In this document: one piece after another, positions 8,554-17,779 of the stretch | How the letters are laid out: every line of letters begins with the position of its first letter | How positions within the stretch are numbered: the first letter of the stretch is position 1 | Translations under genes and position numbers: made by a program | The notes under the pieces: generated by a model | What the model was told of the DNA's origin: nothing | The model's database searches: none | What the model saw: only the letters and a program-made list of their open reading frames with translations | From: Bacillus sp. P14.5 | GTDB taxonomy: Bacteria; Bacillota; Bacilli; Bacillales; Bacillaceae_B | Assembly: GCF_003316765.1 (NCBI RefSeq) | Contig: NZ_NIJF01000073.1 | Location: 141,319-205,318 of the forward strand | Length of the DNA: 64,000 nucleotides | Reading direction: 5' to 3'

Positions 8554-9984
8554 ATGTCAGTCATAGTAAACAAACACCGAGTGGAACGAGATTTCCTCGG
8601 ATCTAAGGAAGTACCTGAACATGCTTATTATGGAATACAGACGCTGCGCGCGGTGGAGAATTTTCCGATTACAGGCTACAAGATTCACCCGGAATTGATC
8701 AAAGCAATGGCGATGGTGAAAAAAGCTGCGGCCCAAGCAAATGTAGATGTCGGCAGGCTCTATTCTGGAATCGGGGAAGCCATCGTGAAAGCGGCGGATG
8801 AAATGATTGACGGACAATGGCATGACCAGGTTCTTGTCGATCCGATCCAGGGGGGCGCTGGGACTTCGTTCAACATGAACATCAATGAGATTCTTGCCAA
8901 CCGCGCACTCGAGTTCATGGGACAAGAAAAAGGGGCTTACGGCCACTGCAGTCCGAACAGCCACGTCAATATGTCGCAGTCGACAAATGACGCCTTCCCA
9001 ACAGCTATGCATATTTCAATCCTGAACCTGCTGGATCAGCTGATTCCCACAATGGAGCGTATGCATGAGGCGTTCAGCGCTAAAGCGCTTGAATTCAGTC
9101 ATGTTATCAAAATGGGGCGCACCCATCTTCAGGACGCTGTTCCAATCAGGCTCGGCCAGGAATTCGAAGCTTACAGCCGGGTGATTGCAAGGGACATCAA
9201 GCGCATCAAGCAGACAAAGGAACATCTCTATGAATTGAATATGGGAGCAACCGCAGTAGGCACAGGCCTGAATGCATTCCCGAAATATATCGAGCTTGTC
9301 GTTCCTTATCTGGCTGATTTCAGCGGCCTTCCGTTCAAGGGAGCGGAGCATCTGGTGGACGCTACGCAAAACACGGATGCATATACCGAAGTCTCCAGCA
9401 CGCTGAAGATCTGTATGGTCAATATGTCCAAAATCGCAAATGACCTTCGTTTAATGGCGTCAGGACCAAGAGCCGGTCTGGGCGAGATCTCCCTTCCAGC
9501 AAGGCAGCCGGGATCATCCATCATGCCTGGGAAAGTAAATCCGGTCATGCCGGAGCTCATCAACCAGGTGGCTTTCCAAGTCATCGGGAATGACCACACC
9601 ATCTCCATGGCGTCCGAAGCCGGGCAGATGGAACTTAACGTGATGGAGCCTGTGCTGATCTTCAACCTTCTTCAATCGATCAGCATCATGAATAATGCCT
9701 TTGAAACGTTTACCGAGAACTGTGTGAAAGGCATCGAAGCCAATGAAGAGAGAATGAAGAACTATGTGGAGAAGAGTGTGGGAATCATTACGGCGGTCAA
9801 CCCGCATATCGGCTACGAAGTGGCATCACGAATTGCAAGGGAAGCTATCCTTAACGGCGAGCCGATCAGAGAGCTGTGCTTGAGATATGATGTCCTGACA
9901 GAAGAAGAGCTTGATTTGATTCTGGATCCTTATGAGATGACGAATCCGGGTATCGCGGGAGCGGCTTTGTTTGAGAGAGAATAG
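8554..9984 (+). CDS. aspA: aspartate ammonia-lyase
   Basis: This enzyme catalyses reversible deamination of L-aspartate to fumarate and ammonia in the cytoplasm. At 476 residues it has full family length. The fumarase/aspartase signature GSSIMPGKVN is at about 319-328. Other family blocks visible are GGAGTSFNMN, SQSTNDAFPTA and GRTHLQDA. AAAGGAG lies upstream of the ATG. It is transcribed alone and ends at a strong hairpin (10028-10068). No asparaginase gene is adjacent, unlike the B. subtilis ans operon. Confidence 0.97.
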   Translation: MSVIVNKHRVERDFLGSKEVPEHAYYGIQTLRAVENFPITGYKIHPELIKAMAMVKKAAAQANVDVGRLYSGIGEAIVKAADEMIDGQWHDQVLVDPIQGGAGTSFNMNINEILANRALEFMGQEKGAYGHCSPNSHVNMSQSTNDAFPTAMHISILNLLDQLIPTMERMHEAFSAKALEFSHVIKMGRTHLQDAVPIRLGQEFEAYSRVIARDIKRIKQTKEHLYELNMGATAVGTGLNAFPKYIELVVPYLADFSGLPFKGAEHLVDATQNTDAYTEVSSTLKICMVNMSKIANDLRLMASGPRAGLGEISLPARQPGSSIMPGKVNPVMPELINQVAFQVIGNDHTISMASEAGQMELNVMEPVLIFNLLQSISIMNNAFETFTENCVKGIEANEERMKNYVEKSVGIITAVNPHIGYEVASRIAREAILNGEPIRELCLRYDVLTEEELDLILDPYEMTNPGIAGAALFERE

Positions 9985-10027
9985 GTGAAATAGAGGCGCG
10001 TTGATTGGGGAGAAAGTGGTTTATAGA

Positions 10028-10068
10028 ATGAGCGTTGAATTGCACTTCAATTCAACGCTCATTTTTTT
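10028..10068 (+). terminator. intrinsic terminator of aspA
   Basis: A 15-bp perfect stem, ATGAGCGTTGAATTG / CAATTCAACGCTCAT, with a CACTT loop and a following T7 tract. Confidence 0.95.
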
Positions 10069-10230
10069 GTTCTACCAAAGATGAGTGTTGATAGTGGAAA
10101 ATTTTAACTCAATTTAATGGCTGCATCCATCAATATGAAATTTTAACAGAGTCATTTTATAAGAAAAATTCTTACTTTTTTTCAACTTTGTAAAGCAAGC
10201 GCTTCCTTTAAAAAAGCTTGAAAATTCCTG

Positions 10231-10271
10231 ATGACAAGAGAAAATCCTATGCTATAATGATTATCATTATC
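10231..10271 (+). promoter_or_regulatory. promoter with overlapping Fur box for the siderophore importer
   Basis: ATGACA (10231-10236) and TATAAT (10253-10258) are 16 bp apart. TATAATGATTATCATTATC at 10253-10271 matches the 19-bp Fur consensus at nearly every position and covers the -10 element, so iron-replete Fur should block the promoter. Confidence 0.9.
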
Positions 10272-10300
10272 AATTAAAAGGTTGCCTGGGAGGAAGAATA

Positions 10301-11242
10301 ATGAAAAAAATATATATGTGGACTGGAATCGTTCTCATACTTTTATTGACAGCAGCTTGTTCACAGCAGGAAGGTCAAACTCAATCTTCTCAAGAGGAGA
10401 CGGAAGGAAATGTGGTGGAACATGATCTTGGTACGACAACAGTGCCTGAGAATCCGAAATCCGTGGTTACTCTTGAACTTGGATTTACTGAAACCGTTGC
10501 GGCCGTTGGTGTTGTTCCGGTTGGTGTAGCTGATGATGAGCGTCCGGAGCGGATCGCTGATTCAACGTTGGAAATTATTGATGGATATAAGTCAGTCGGT
10601 GCACGTTCTGAACCGAGTCTTGAGATTATCCGAATGTTGAAACCTGATCTGATCATTGCTGATTCGACTCGTCATGAAGCGATTTACGAAGAGCTGAGTG
10701 ATATTGCTCCAACGGTTGCTGTGGTTAACGATACGGCAGACTATAACGATGTGTTAGTAGCAACAGAAACGATTGGTCTTGCTCTTGATCGTGAGGAAGA
10801 AACGGAGCAGCTGCTTGCGGAGCATAATGGAGCTGTGACGGACTTGAAAGAGCGTTTGTCCGATGCAGACGGGACGGTGCTTCAGGCACAATATACCAGC
10901 AGCAACATCTTTGGTGCCCCAACGTCTTCCTACTTCATGCCGAGTTTCATGGAAGTGGTCGGGCTTGAGTACGCTATTGAGGATGAGACTGAAACGTCAC
11001 AAGATTTAACGATAGAACAACTGTTAAAGACTAATCCGGATACCCTTTTACTTACAAAAAATGATGACGATCCTTCTGTGAAAGAACAGCTGGAAGGGGA
11101 TGCACTATGGAATCAGCTGTCTGCCGTCCAAGAAGATCGTGTCTTTGAGCTGGACCATAACGATTGGTCACGCCGCCGCAGCATTCCGGCTGTGAATGAG
11201 CTGGTGGATGACTTCCTTGAACTATTTGCCTCAACGTCTTAA
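10301..11242 (+). CDS. iron-siderophore ABC transporter substrate-binding lipoprotein
   Basis: A 313-residue FecB/FhuD-type (BtuF fold) binding protein. The lipoprotein signal has lipobox LTAAC with Cys20, then an acidic linker. Typical motifs are VVTLELGFTETVAAVGVVPVGV and KPDLIIAD. It captures a ferric siderophore at the outer face of the membrane for the two permeases downstream. It closely resembles the YfmC class of Bacillus, although ligand identity cannot be read from sequence. Start support is GGGAGGAAG. A Fur box controls it. Confidence 0.92.
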   Translation: MKKIYMWTGIVLILLLTAACSQQEGQTQSSQEETEGNVVEHDLGTTTVPENPKSVVTLELGFTETVAAVGVVPVGVADDERPERIADSTLEIIDGYKSVGARSEPSLEIIRMLKPDLIIADSTRHEAIYEELSDIAPTVAVVNDTADYNDVLVATETIGLALDREEETEQLLAEHNGAVTDLKERLSDADGTVLQAQYTSSNIFGAPTSSYFMPSFMEVVGLEYAIEDETETSQDLTIEQLLKTNPDTLLLTKNDDDPSVKEQLEGDALWNQLSAVQEDRVFELDHNDWSRRRSIPAVNELVDDFLELFASTS

Positions 11243-11273
11243 GCAACGTATAAACTGTATGGTAGGTGAGTCC

Positions 11274-12262
11274 ATGCGTACCAGAAAGATTTCTGCTGTA
11301 TTACTCCCTGTGGTCCTTTTACTGCTGGTGAGTTCATATTTCTCGTTAAAAGTGGGGGCCTTCTCTTTTACCACCGGTGAACTGTTTCATTTCATCACGG
11401 AGGGCGGGTCCTCTGATCAAGCGCTTGTTCTCCACGATGTCCGGATTCCACGCCTATTTATGACCATTCTGGTTGGTGCCAATTTGGCGGTGGCAGGCGC
11501 GCTCGTTCAGAATTTAACTCAAAATCCATTAGCCTCTCCCAGTGTCCTTGGGATTAATGCGGGGGCTTCATTTTTTGTGGTGGGATCGATTATCTTCCTG
11601 CCGGGTATAACAGGGTTATCCCTTGTGGTCGCCGGCTTTGCTGGAGGCGCACTTACTGCAGCTTTAATTTTTTCATGAGTGCGATTCTCCAGGGAGGGCG
11701 TCTGCTCGTCAAGATTGCGCTTGTGGGAGTTGTCATCCAATCTCTTTTTGCTTCAGCTACGCAGTCGATAATGCTATTTAATGACGAATCCATCCATCAG
11801 ATTCTCGTGTGGTTGACGGGAACGGTTGCCGGTTCGACTTGGGAGGATTTGACGGTGCTGACGCCGGTGACGATTATAGGGATTGGATGTTCGCTGTTGA
11901 TGGTAAAAGTCTTATCCGTCCTCTCCCTTGGGGAAGATATAGCCCGTGGTTTAGGACAGCGTGTGAGACTTCAGAAATTGCTCGTAATCCTTATAGTTGT
12001 TTTCCTTGCCGGATCGTCCGTGGCGTTTACGGGACCGATTGGATTTGTTGGTTTAATCGTGCCGCATATTGTAAGGTTTTTGATCGGGCCGTCCCATCCT
12101 CTGATGCTTCCTGTCAGCGCGCTTATGGGATCGGCTCTTCTGGTGCTTGCCGATGTGGGATCACGCTTTATTTCTTTTCCATCTGAAACGCCTGTAGGCA
12201 TTGTAACGGCTCTAATTGGAGCTCCTTATTTTATTTACCTGGCTCGAACAATTAAACGCTAG
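11274..12262 (+). CDS. iron-siderophore ABC permease, FecCD family (frameshifted in this sequence)
   Basis: A multi-spanning FecCD permease, first of two. The start is the ATG at 11274 after AGGTGAG. It reads to ALIFS, then stops at 11678; the -1 frame picks up at once as MSAILQGGRLLVKIALVG. Adding one T to the T6 tract at 11668-11673 gives a continuous ALIFFMSAILQGG and a full-length protein of about 330 residues. GPIGFVGLIVPHIVR is the conserved cytoplasmic coupling region. A consensus error is more likely than a real mutation because other genes here show the same fault. Confidence 0.87.
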
Positions 12263-12277
12263 AAAGGAAACCGTCTT

Positions 12278-13282
12278 ATGATGAAACGCCATCCGAACAT
12301 GATCCTTGCCATCTTAGCCGTGGTGCTCTTCTTTCTCGGGGTCATCAATGTTGGTATAGGGGATATTTTTATCGCTCCCCTTGATATTATTCAAATGCTC
12401 ACAGGGCAGGGGGATGTAAATGAGCGCTATATTGTCTTCAACTACCGTGCCCCGAGGATCCTGCTTGCAATCCTTATTGGCGGGGCGCTTGCTGTCGCCG
12501 GGGTCATTATGCAGACAATCTTAAATAACTCATTGGCGGCCCCGGATACACTTGGAGTCTCCGGCGGGGCGGCTGTAACCGCACTGGCTGTCGTCAGTAT
12601 CGTCCCATCCCTGTCAGTTTTCTCTGTCAGTCTTGCTGCTTTTATCGGCGGGTCTATAGCCGCTTTTTTAGTTTATATTTTAGCCTATAAAGACGGAGCT
12701 GACCCTGTCCGCCTTGCTCTGGTCGGGGTTTCTGTCAGCGCGCTGTGTGGATCAGGTGTAGAGCTTGCCCTCTTAAAGATGAATGCGAACGCTCAGACCT
12801 CTTTACTTTGGTTAAATGGCAGCTTATTTGGCCGCAGCTGGGATCAAATCCAAACAGCCGTCCCAGTCATTATAGGGGCTATCCTTGTTCTGCTCGCCTT
12901 CACTCGTCCCCTTGATGCATTGAAGCTTGGAGGACAGGTAGCGGCCGGGCTTGGTGTCTCTGTCGAGAAAATGAAAATTGCTCTGCTGGGATTTAGTACA
13001 TTACTGACCGGGGCAAGTGTAGCCGCTGTTGGGATGATTGGTTTCGTGGGACTGATCAGCCCGCATATTACGAGGCAGCTGGTTGGATCGCAGCACCGGT
13101 ACATCTTGCCTGCCGCCGCTCTTGTCGGGGCGGTTCTATTGCTTCTTGCGGATACTATTGGACGAAGTGTGTTTCGGCCCCTGGAGATTCCTGCGGGGAT
13201 TGTAACGTCGTTATTAGGTGCTCCCTATTTTCTCTATCTGATGTATCAAGAGTCTAAACAGGGAAGGAAGTCCGCCGTTTGA
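12278..13282 (+). CDS. iron-siderophore ABC permease, FecCD family
   Basis: The second permease, 334 residues, intact, about nine or ten membrane segments. VGMIGFVGLISPHITRQLVG is the FecCD coupling loop and PLEIPAGIVTSLLGAPYF the typical C-terminus. It starts 15 bases after the first permease with AAAGGAAA upstream. No ATPase gene follows; the unit ends at a terminator and the next gene is on the other strand. A shared ATPase elsewhere (as YusV serves Feu in B. subtilis) would be needed. Confidence 0.93.
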   Translation: MMKRHPNMILAILAVVLFFLGVINVGIGDIFIAPLDIIQMLTGQGDVNERYIVFNYRAPRILLAILIGGALAVAGVIMQTILNNSLAAPDTLGVSGGAAVTALAVVSIVPSLSVFSVSLAAFIGGSIAAFLVYILAYKDGADPVRLALVGVSVSALCGSGVELALLKMNANAQTSLLWLNGSLFGRSWDQIQTAVPVIIGAILVLLAFTRPLDALKLGGQVAAGLGVSVEKMKIALLGFSTLLTGASVAAVGMIGFVGLISPHITRQLVGSQHRYILPAAALVGAVLLLLADTIGRSVFRPLEIPAGIVTSLLGAPYFLYLMYQESKQGRKSAV

Positions 13283-13365
13283 GCTGGTCTGCAAGACAGA
13301 AAAGGAAACCGCAATGTTTAATGGCAGTTTTCTTCTCGAAGTTGATCTCAAGAGAAAAGCTTTCA

Positions 13366-13400
13366 AAGGCGGTCACTCCATAATGTGATCGCCCTTTTTA
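13366..13400 (+). terminator. intrinsic terminator of the siderophore importer operon
   Basis: GGCGGTCAC (13368-13376) pairs with GTGATCGCC (13385-13393), one G-T pair, followed by CTTTTT. Confidence 0.9.
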
Positions 13401-13511
13401 ATTCCAATTTGGGTTAAACGGCATCATTGCTGGATTAATAGAAATCAACAAAAGGACATTAGTGTCTTTTTAGTGAGAGGGCCACTGTTGCCTTGAGCAT
13501 AATAAGAAATG

Positions 13512-13976
13512 CTATAAATAACCTTTCATTCTCATTACTTTTCCATCTACTTCTGTGCCGGCTTCTTCCATTCCGAGTTTGCGGTAGAACTTAATCGCAT
13601 TGCTGTTTGATGGGGAAACTCTTAAATGATATTCTTTGACTTTATTCTTTTTAAAGAATTGCTTAGCGTAGTTGTGTAAGTCTTCTCCTTTACCCCGGCC
13701 ACGCATTTCGGGCACCAAATAATATAAATTTACATACCCAATGGCAGTGCCTTCATACTCACGAATGGTTAATTCCAATTGTCCTATATAGTTGCCTTCT
13801 TCTTTGGCTAAAACAAAGCCTCCTGGAAACATTCTGGCTTTTTCATCTACCCACTGTAAGTATTCATCTTCTTCACCAAACCCTGTAGTCTCTCCAAAAC
13901 TTACATAAAATGAATCTTTTCGAAATGCAACTGCTGTATTCCGATGTTTTATTATATCAATTTCTTCGAAGATCAA
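13512..13976 (-). CDS. GNAT family N-acetyltransferase
   Basis: A 154-residue single-domain acetyltransferase. The acetyl-CoA loop is seen as MRGRGKGEDLHNYA near residue 91-104, and the C-terminal NSNAIKFYRKLGMEEAG is the usual GNAT helix-strand end. The start is a TTG at 13976 preceded by GGGGTGA. The substrate is unknown. It stands alone between the importer operon and the next minus-strand pair. Confidence 0.86.
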   Translation of the reverse strand: MIFEEIDIIKHRNTAVAFRKDSFYVSFGETTGFGEEDEYLQWVDEKARMFPGGFVLAKEEGNYIGQLELTIREYEGTAIGYVNLYYLVPEMRGRGKGEDLHNYAKQFFKKNKVKEYHLRVSPSNSNAIKFYRKLGMEEAGTEVDGKVMRMKGYL

Positions 13977-14099
13977 ATTTAATCACCCCATAATGTATAG
14001 TGATTATTATCCCAGCGACTTCGCCTGCTTTTCATAGTGAGGGTGCAAAAGCCATAGTGTATTCAAAAACTGAACTGCTTATTTAGTGAGTCTCTACTC

Positions 14100-14563
14100 T
14101 TATAATTCATGCCAGGCGATTGTCGGCCTTGAAGCAGGATAACCATTTTGCTCTCTGAATAATTTTCTTTCCGAAGTAAAGTCAAACCATTGCTTCTTGC
14201 TGTCAGGGTGATTGGCATAATGAATGACGCACATTATTTGATCTTCCACACATGAATCCGTCCAGCAGCCGAGCTCCAGCTCAAGGTTATGAAAGACCTC
14301 CCACCAGTTTTCATCCTTCATTTGCTGAAGTGAAAAATAGCCAAGATGCGTGACTAACTTATTAGCTAGTTCATATCCAATAGAGGGCACTTGCTGAAAA
14401 GCAGCCAACCCTTTCAAGGCTTGCGCTCGTTCAGTCGAAACACCGATTGAATCACGAATCTCATCTAATTCTAATTTGTGGAAGTCGCATAATTTAATCT
14501 TCCTTTTCCTAAGTGCTCGTTTTTCCTCGTCTGTAAGCGGCAGCTTTGGTCTTTTTCTTTCAA
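14100..14563 (-). CDS. helix-hairpin-helix (Cdd1/pathogenicity-locus type) protein, frameshifted near its start
   Basis: The C-terminal 105 residues read cleanly (GLAAFQQVPSIGYELANKLV is the helix-hairpin-helix; CWTDSCVEDQIMCVIHYANHP is a Cys-containing family block). Upstream, the same frame continues as RPKLPLTDEEKRALRKRKIKL but has no start codon. Adding one base to the T5 tract at 14552-14556 joins it to a TTG at 14563 with AGGGAG upstream, giving MKEKRPKLPLTDEEK and a protein of about 154 residues, the family's usual length. Likely DNA- or nucleotide-related by fold; role unknown. Its start lies 18 bases after the VOC gene stop. Confidence 0.75.
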
Positions 14564-14581
14564 AAAAATCACTCCCTGCAG

Positions 14582-14941
14582 TTAAGCTTTCTCAACGTTC
14601 AATTCCTGGAATAAACCGACCTTGTTTCCATCCTGGTCTTCAAAGGAACACCAGGCAGCCGGTACGCCTTCATGGGTATTGATTTCTTCTATGGTGATAT
14701 TCAGCTCGTCCATCAACCGGGTGCGCTCAGCTTCGATGTCCCTAACTCCCAGACGCAGCGGACCGCTGCCAATCGCAGGCTCTCCCTTTGCCACCTGCAG
14801 CCATGCCCCTTTGACAATTTCCCACTCCGCGAAATCCTCGTGTGGAATGAAATCGGGCTCACGATTGAATAGTGCTTTGTACCATTGAATCCCTTTTTCA
14901 TAGTCCGTTACTCTAATTTGAAATGTTGCTCCTGTATGCAT
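14582..14941 (-). CDS. VOC/glyoxalase superfamily protein
   Basis: A 119-residue protein with two beta-alpha-beta-beta-beta modules of the vicinal-oxygen-chelate fold (FQIRVTDYEKGIQWYKALF; later DQDGNKVGLFQEL). Members bind a metal in fosfomycin-resistance, glyoxalase or dioxygenase reactions, or act as drug-binding proteins; this one cannot be assigned. AAAGGAGG precedes the ATG by 7 bases. First gene of a two-gene unit with the helix-hairpin-helix gene. Confidence 0.83.
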   Translation of the reverse strand: MHTGATFQIRVTDYEKGIQWYKALFNREPDFIPHEDFAEWEIVKGAWLQVAKGEPAIGSGPLRLGVRDIEAERTRLMDELNITIEEINTHEGVPAAWCSFEDQDGNKVGLFQELNVEKA

Positions 14942-15079
14942 TGTATTTCCTCCTTTAGGAAAGCAGCGGTGTCGGCAGGTACTCCGTTTATTGTATATAA
15001 GGATTCGGTAAAGTAGTCGGTTTATATAAATCGAAGCCTATGATCTGCAACACCCTCTAACTACTCTATTTTAAAAAAT

Positions 15080-15590
15080 CCTCTGAAGCATGGTGATTAG
15101 TCGGAAAACACCATGCTAAAAGTCAAAGACCCACACTGAAGCATGGTGATTAGCCCGAAAACACCATGCTAAAAGTCCAGAAACCGCGATGAAGCATGGT
15201 GATTAGTCGGGAAACCCCATGCTAAAAGTCAAAGACCCACACTGAAGCAAGGTGATTAGCGGGGAAACACCCTGCTAAAGGTCCATAAACCGCGCTGAAG
15301 CATGGTGATTAAGCGGAAAGCACCATGCTAAAAGTCAAAAACCCACACTGAAGCATGGTGATTAGCCCGAAAACACCCTGCTAAAAGTCCATAAACCGCG
15401 CTGAAGCATAGTGATTAGCGGGAAAACACCCTGCTAAAAGTCAAAAACCCACAGTGAAGCATGGTGATTACCCCGTAAACACTATGCTAAAATCGAAAAA
15501 ATTTTCTGAAGCATGGTGATTAGCGGGAAAACACTATGCTAAAAGCCAAGAACCACACTGAAGCAAGGTAATTAGCCGATAATCTAATTT
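15080..15590. repeat. tandem hairpin array C, 52-53-bp period, about 10 units
   Basis: GAAGC unit starts occur at 15086, 15138, 15191, 15244, 15297, 15350, 15403, 15456, 15508 and 15560. The stem is GCATGGTG / CACCATGC with the 13-nt loop ATTAGCCCGAAAA or a variant. Spacers alternate in the first seven units between a GTCAAAGACCCACACT type and a GTCCATAAACCGCGCT type, so the evolving unit was a dimer of about 105 bp. The remaining bases between 14942 and 15871 show no gene. Confidence 0.9.
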
Positions 15591-15871
15591 AGTCTACTAT
15601 AATCCATTCAAGAAAGAGGGCAGGTTTTCCTTCATTGTGCAAAGATTGCCCGGAAAGCTTCATGCTGAGTTTATGGATAGTCCAGATTAGTGGAGGAGGG
15701 AAGGTATAATAGTTATAAATGAAAGGCTTCCTTCATTATGAGAAAACAGACTTTGTAGATTGTTGTTTTTGGAATAATTTCCTCTTCTTTTAGGCAGGGG
15801 GAGTGGAAATCCATCACTTTTCAAATAACAAAACCAGTGTGAAAGAGCAGGAGAATAGGAGGCAGGCTGTC

Positions 15872-16157
15872 ATGCTCCAAAACTATTTAAGTAAAACTCT
15901 TATTCCTCTACCTTTTATTTTTATTTGCCATGTTTTTAGGAATCCTCCTGACATGGGACCAAACGACTTACAGCCGGGACACGCTGTTCATCACCCTTCA
16001 GATATGGGGTTTGTTAACACTGTCAAACATTATTTACTTGGTAAGGAAGAGAAGGCAGGACCATGCCGTCAGCGGCTTTTTTTAAATGGTCCTGTTAATT
16101 CCCATTCCATATATTTTGTTAGCCGTAATCATGGGGCTGGCAGTAGTGTACAACTGA
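15872..16157 (+). pseudogene. small membrane protein, broken frame
   Basis: AGGAGG lies upstream of the ATG at 15872, but that frame soon becomes non-protein-like. Another frame reads as a convincing membrane protein: LFLYLLFLFAMFLGILLTWD, then TLFITLQIWGLLTLSNIIYL, then after a TAA the segment MVLLIPIPYILLAVIMGLAV to a TGA at 16155. Two or more small errors would be needed to join it into a protein of about 95 residues with three membrane spans. It could be decayed or miscalled. No family recognised. Confidence 0.45.
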
Positions 16158-16193
16158 AAAATGGCTCAGTGCTTTTGCGCTGGGCCATTTTTA
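16157..16193 (+). terminator. intrinsic terminator
   Basis: AATGGCTCAG pairs with CTGGGCCATT around a 10-base loop and is followed by TTT. It sits directly after the stop codon of the preceding reading frame, which supports that frame as a once-real gene. Confidence 0.8.
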
Positions 16194-16473
16194 GTCTACT
16201 AAAAAAGTTAGGAGGTATCGGACAAACGCCATAACATCCTGCTGATTTTAAAATATAGTGTAGAGAAGGACTGAATTTTTAATAGAGTTTAAAGGTCTCT
16301 TTTCGCAAGCTTTGTTGCTATTAATTTTGAATTTCGTAAGATAACGCTGTGATTGCCCTGAGAAATTCTGTTGAGCAGATAGAAAAAATCTGCTCACACT
16401 TAGTATCCGGGTATACCCGAAGGCAGCAATATATGTGAAAACAACCCTTTACAAAAAGGAGAGATACCCAGCC

Positions 16474-17532
16474 ATGACAAATGGTAGAAAAAGATTGAGC
16501 ATCACGTTTGCTATCCTGACCCTTTGCAAGGGCGGTGCGCAAAGGATGCTTGCTGACATAACAAATGAGCTCACTCGCCGCGGGCATGATATCACGATTT
16601 TGATGCCAAAGCACGGCGAGGTGGAGTATGGAGTTGTATCTAAAATCAAACGTGGAAAGCATGATAGAGTTCTGACGGAGGAGGATTATCCCTACAGCGA
16701 CATTATTGTCTCCAATTTCTATACAACTGTTAATTCTGCAGTGACTGCCAGCTTAAAAGGAAAAGGGGCGCATGTCCGCTTCAGTTTATGCTATGAGCCG
16801 ATATTCTTTCCGGATCAAGCCTCTTCCTTCCACTCTTATCATCAGGCGCCTAACTTGCTTGTTTTATCAAGTCATCAACAAAATCTCATATCCCTGCTTC
16901 ATGGAATTAAGGGAGAAATCGTTCCTATTTATGTGAATCCTGTTTTTGAAGACAAGCATATCCGGCAGAACAATAAGAATCTGCATATATCCGCCATAAT
17001 GAGGCGGACAGAAGGAGGAGCGGCGTGGCAGCGCGATCAGGATTATTTAATGTCAGAACTTCTGAAGGTGAAGTCGCTTTATCCACAACATCAATACAAT
17101 ATAATAAGCCCGCCTAATGAGGTCGCAGCCTCGCCGAGTCTTCAAAAAATAAACAATGAGAAAAAATTTCATCTCATTATCCCTGCCAATGATGAAGTGT
17201 TGAGCCAGGCATACAGCCTTTCCGATATATTTGTCACCTCCTCTGTATTTGAATCCGCTCAAATGCCAGGTCTGGAAGCAATGAAATGCGGTGCCGCCCT
17301 AGCTGCTGTCTATGCCGGTGGAAACGTTGATTACTGCCGCAACGGACATAACAGCTTACTTTCTTACCGCCATGAAAACAAACTGGCTTCTGATATTATC
17401 AAGCTAATAGAAAACCCTAATCTCAGGAAGAAGCTTGCGGCACAAGGGAAACAAGATGCTTCAGAGTGGACTTTGGAAAGGTCGGCCTCTTGTTTTGAAG
17501 AAGCCTGCTATGATTTGTTGAGTAAAAGGTAG
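16474..17532 (+). CDS. GT4-like glycosyltransferase
   Basis: About 352 residues with the GT-B fold pattern. The N-terminal LTLCKGGAQRMLADITNELTRRGHDITIL is the usual Gly-rich acceptor-side loop. The C-terminal SDIFVTSSVFESAQMPGLEAMKCGAALAA contains the E-x7-E nucleotide-sugar motif of family GT4. The start at 16474 is preferred because AAAGGAGAG lies 10 bases upstream; an earlier in-frame ATG at 16435 has none. Acceptor and sugar unknown. It appears monocistronic. Confidence 0.85.
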   Translation: MTNGRKRLSITFAILTLCKGGAQRMLADITNELTRRGHDITILMPKHGEVEYGVVSKIKRGKHDRVLTEEDYPYSDIIVSNFYTTVNSAVTASLKGKGAHVRFSLCYEPIFFPDQASSFHSYHQAPNLLVLSSHQQNLISLLHGIKGEIVPIYVNPVFEDKHIRQNNKNLHISAIMRRTEGGAAWQRDQDYLMSELLKVKSLYPQHQYNIISPPNEVAASPSLQKINNEKKFHLIIPANDEVLSQAYSLSDIFVTSSVFESAQMPGLEAMKCGAALAAVYAGGNVDYCRNGHNSLLSYRHENKLASDIIKLIENPNLRKKLAAQGKQDASEWTLERSASCFEEACYDLLSKR

Positions 17533-17597
17533 CGTTGCTGCTGTAGTATCAAAAGGATGATTTGATGTTGGATAACCGTTCAACGCGGCCGAGAGTG

Positions 17598-17646
17598 TTT
17601 GGTAAGTAAAAAAAGGAACCGCATCTCTTAAGGCGGTCTTACCAAA
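17598..17646. other. nested hairpin between the glycosyltransferase and metN
   Basis: TTTGGTAAG (17598-17606) pairs with CTTACCAAA (17638-17646), and inside them ACCGC pairs with GCGGT. No T-tract follows, so this is an RNA structure or weak terminator rather than a clear Rho-independent one. Confidence 0.6.
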
Positions 17647-17702
17647 GCATAGAAGGCTTAAGAATTCTCTATTTTCTCAATAAATAGAAAAGAACGGTTA
17701 AC

Positions 17703-17731
17703 CTGACATCCCTTGTGGATTAAGCTATAAT
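17703..17731 (+). promoter_or_regulatory. sigma-A-type promoter of metNP
   Basis: CTGACA (17703-17708) and TATAAT (17726-17731) are separated by exactly 17 bp. Transcription would start near 17738, leaving a leader of about 42 bases before the metN ATG. That is too short for a SAM (S-box) riboswitch. Confidence 0.75.
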
Positions 17732-17779
17732 TGAATGCGTCTGAAATTTACCTTTCACATAAGAAAGTGGTTTTTTTGT

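Noticed and set aside
10180..10205. Catabolite (cre) site at GCAAGCGCTTCC
   Set aside because: The core AAGCGCTT is palindromic but the flanks do not match the cre consensus well, and a siderophore operon is not an expected target.
15803..16234. 143-residue open frame as a protein
   Set aside because: Its sequence (ICHVFRNPPDMGPNDLQPGH) is not protein-like, while another frame over the same bases reads as membrane helices and is followed by a terminator.
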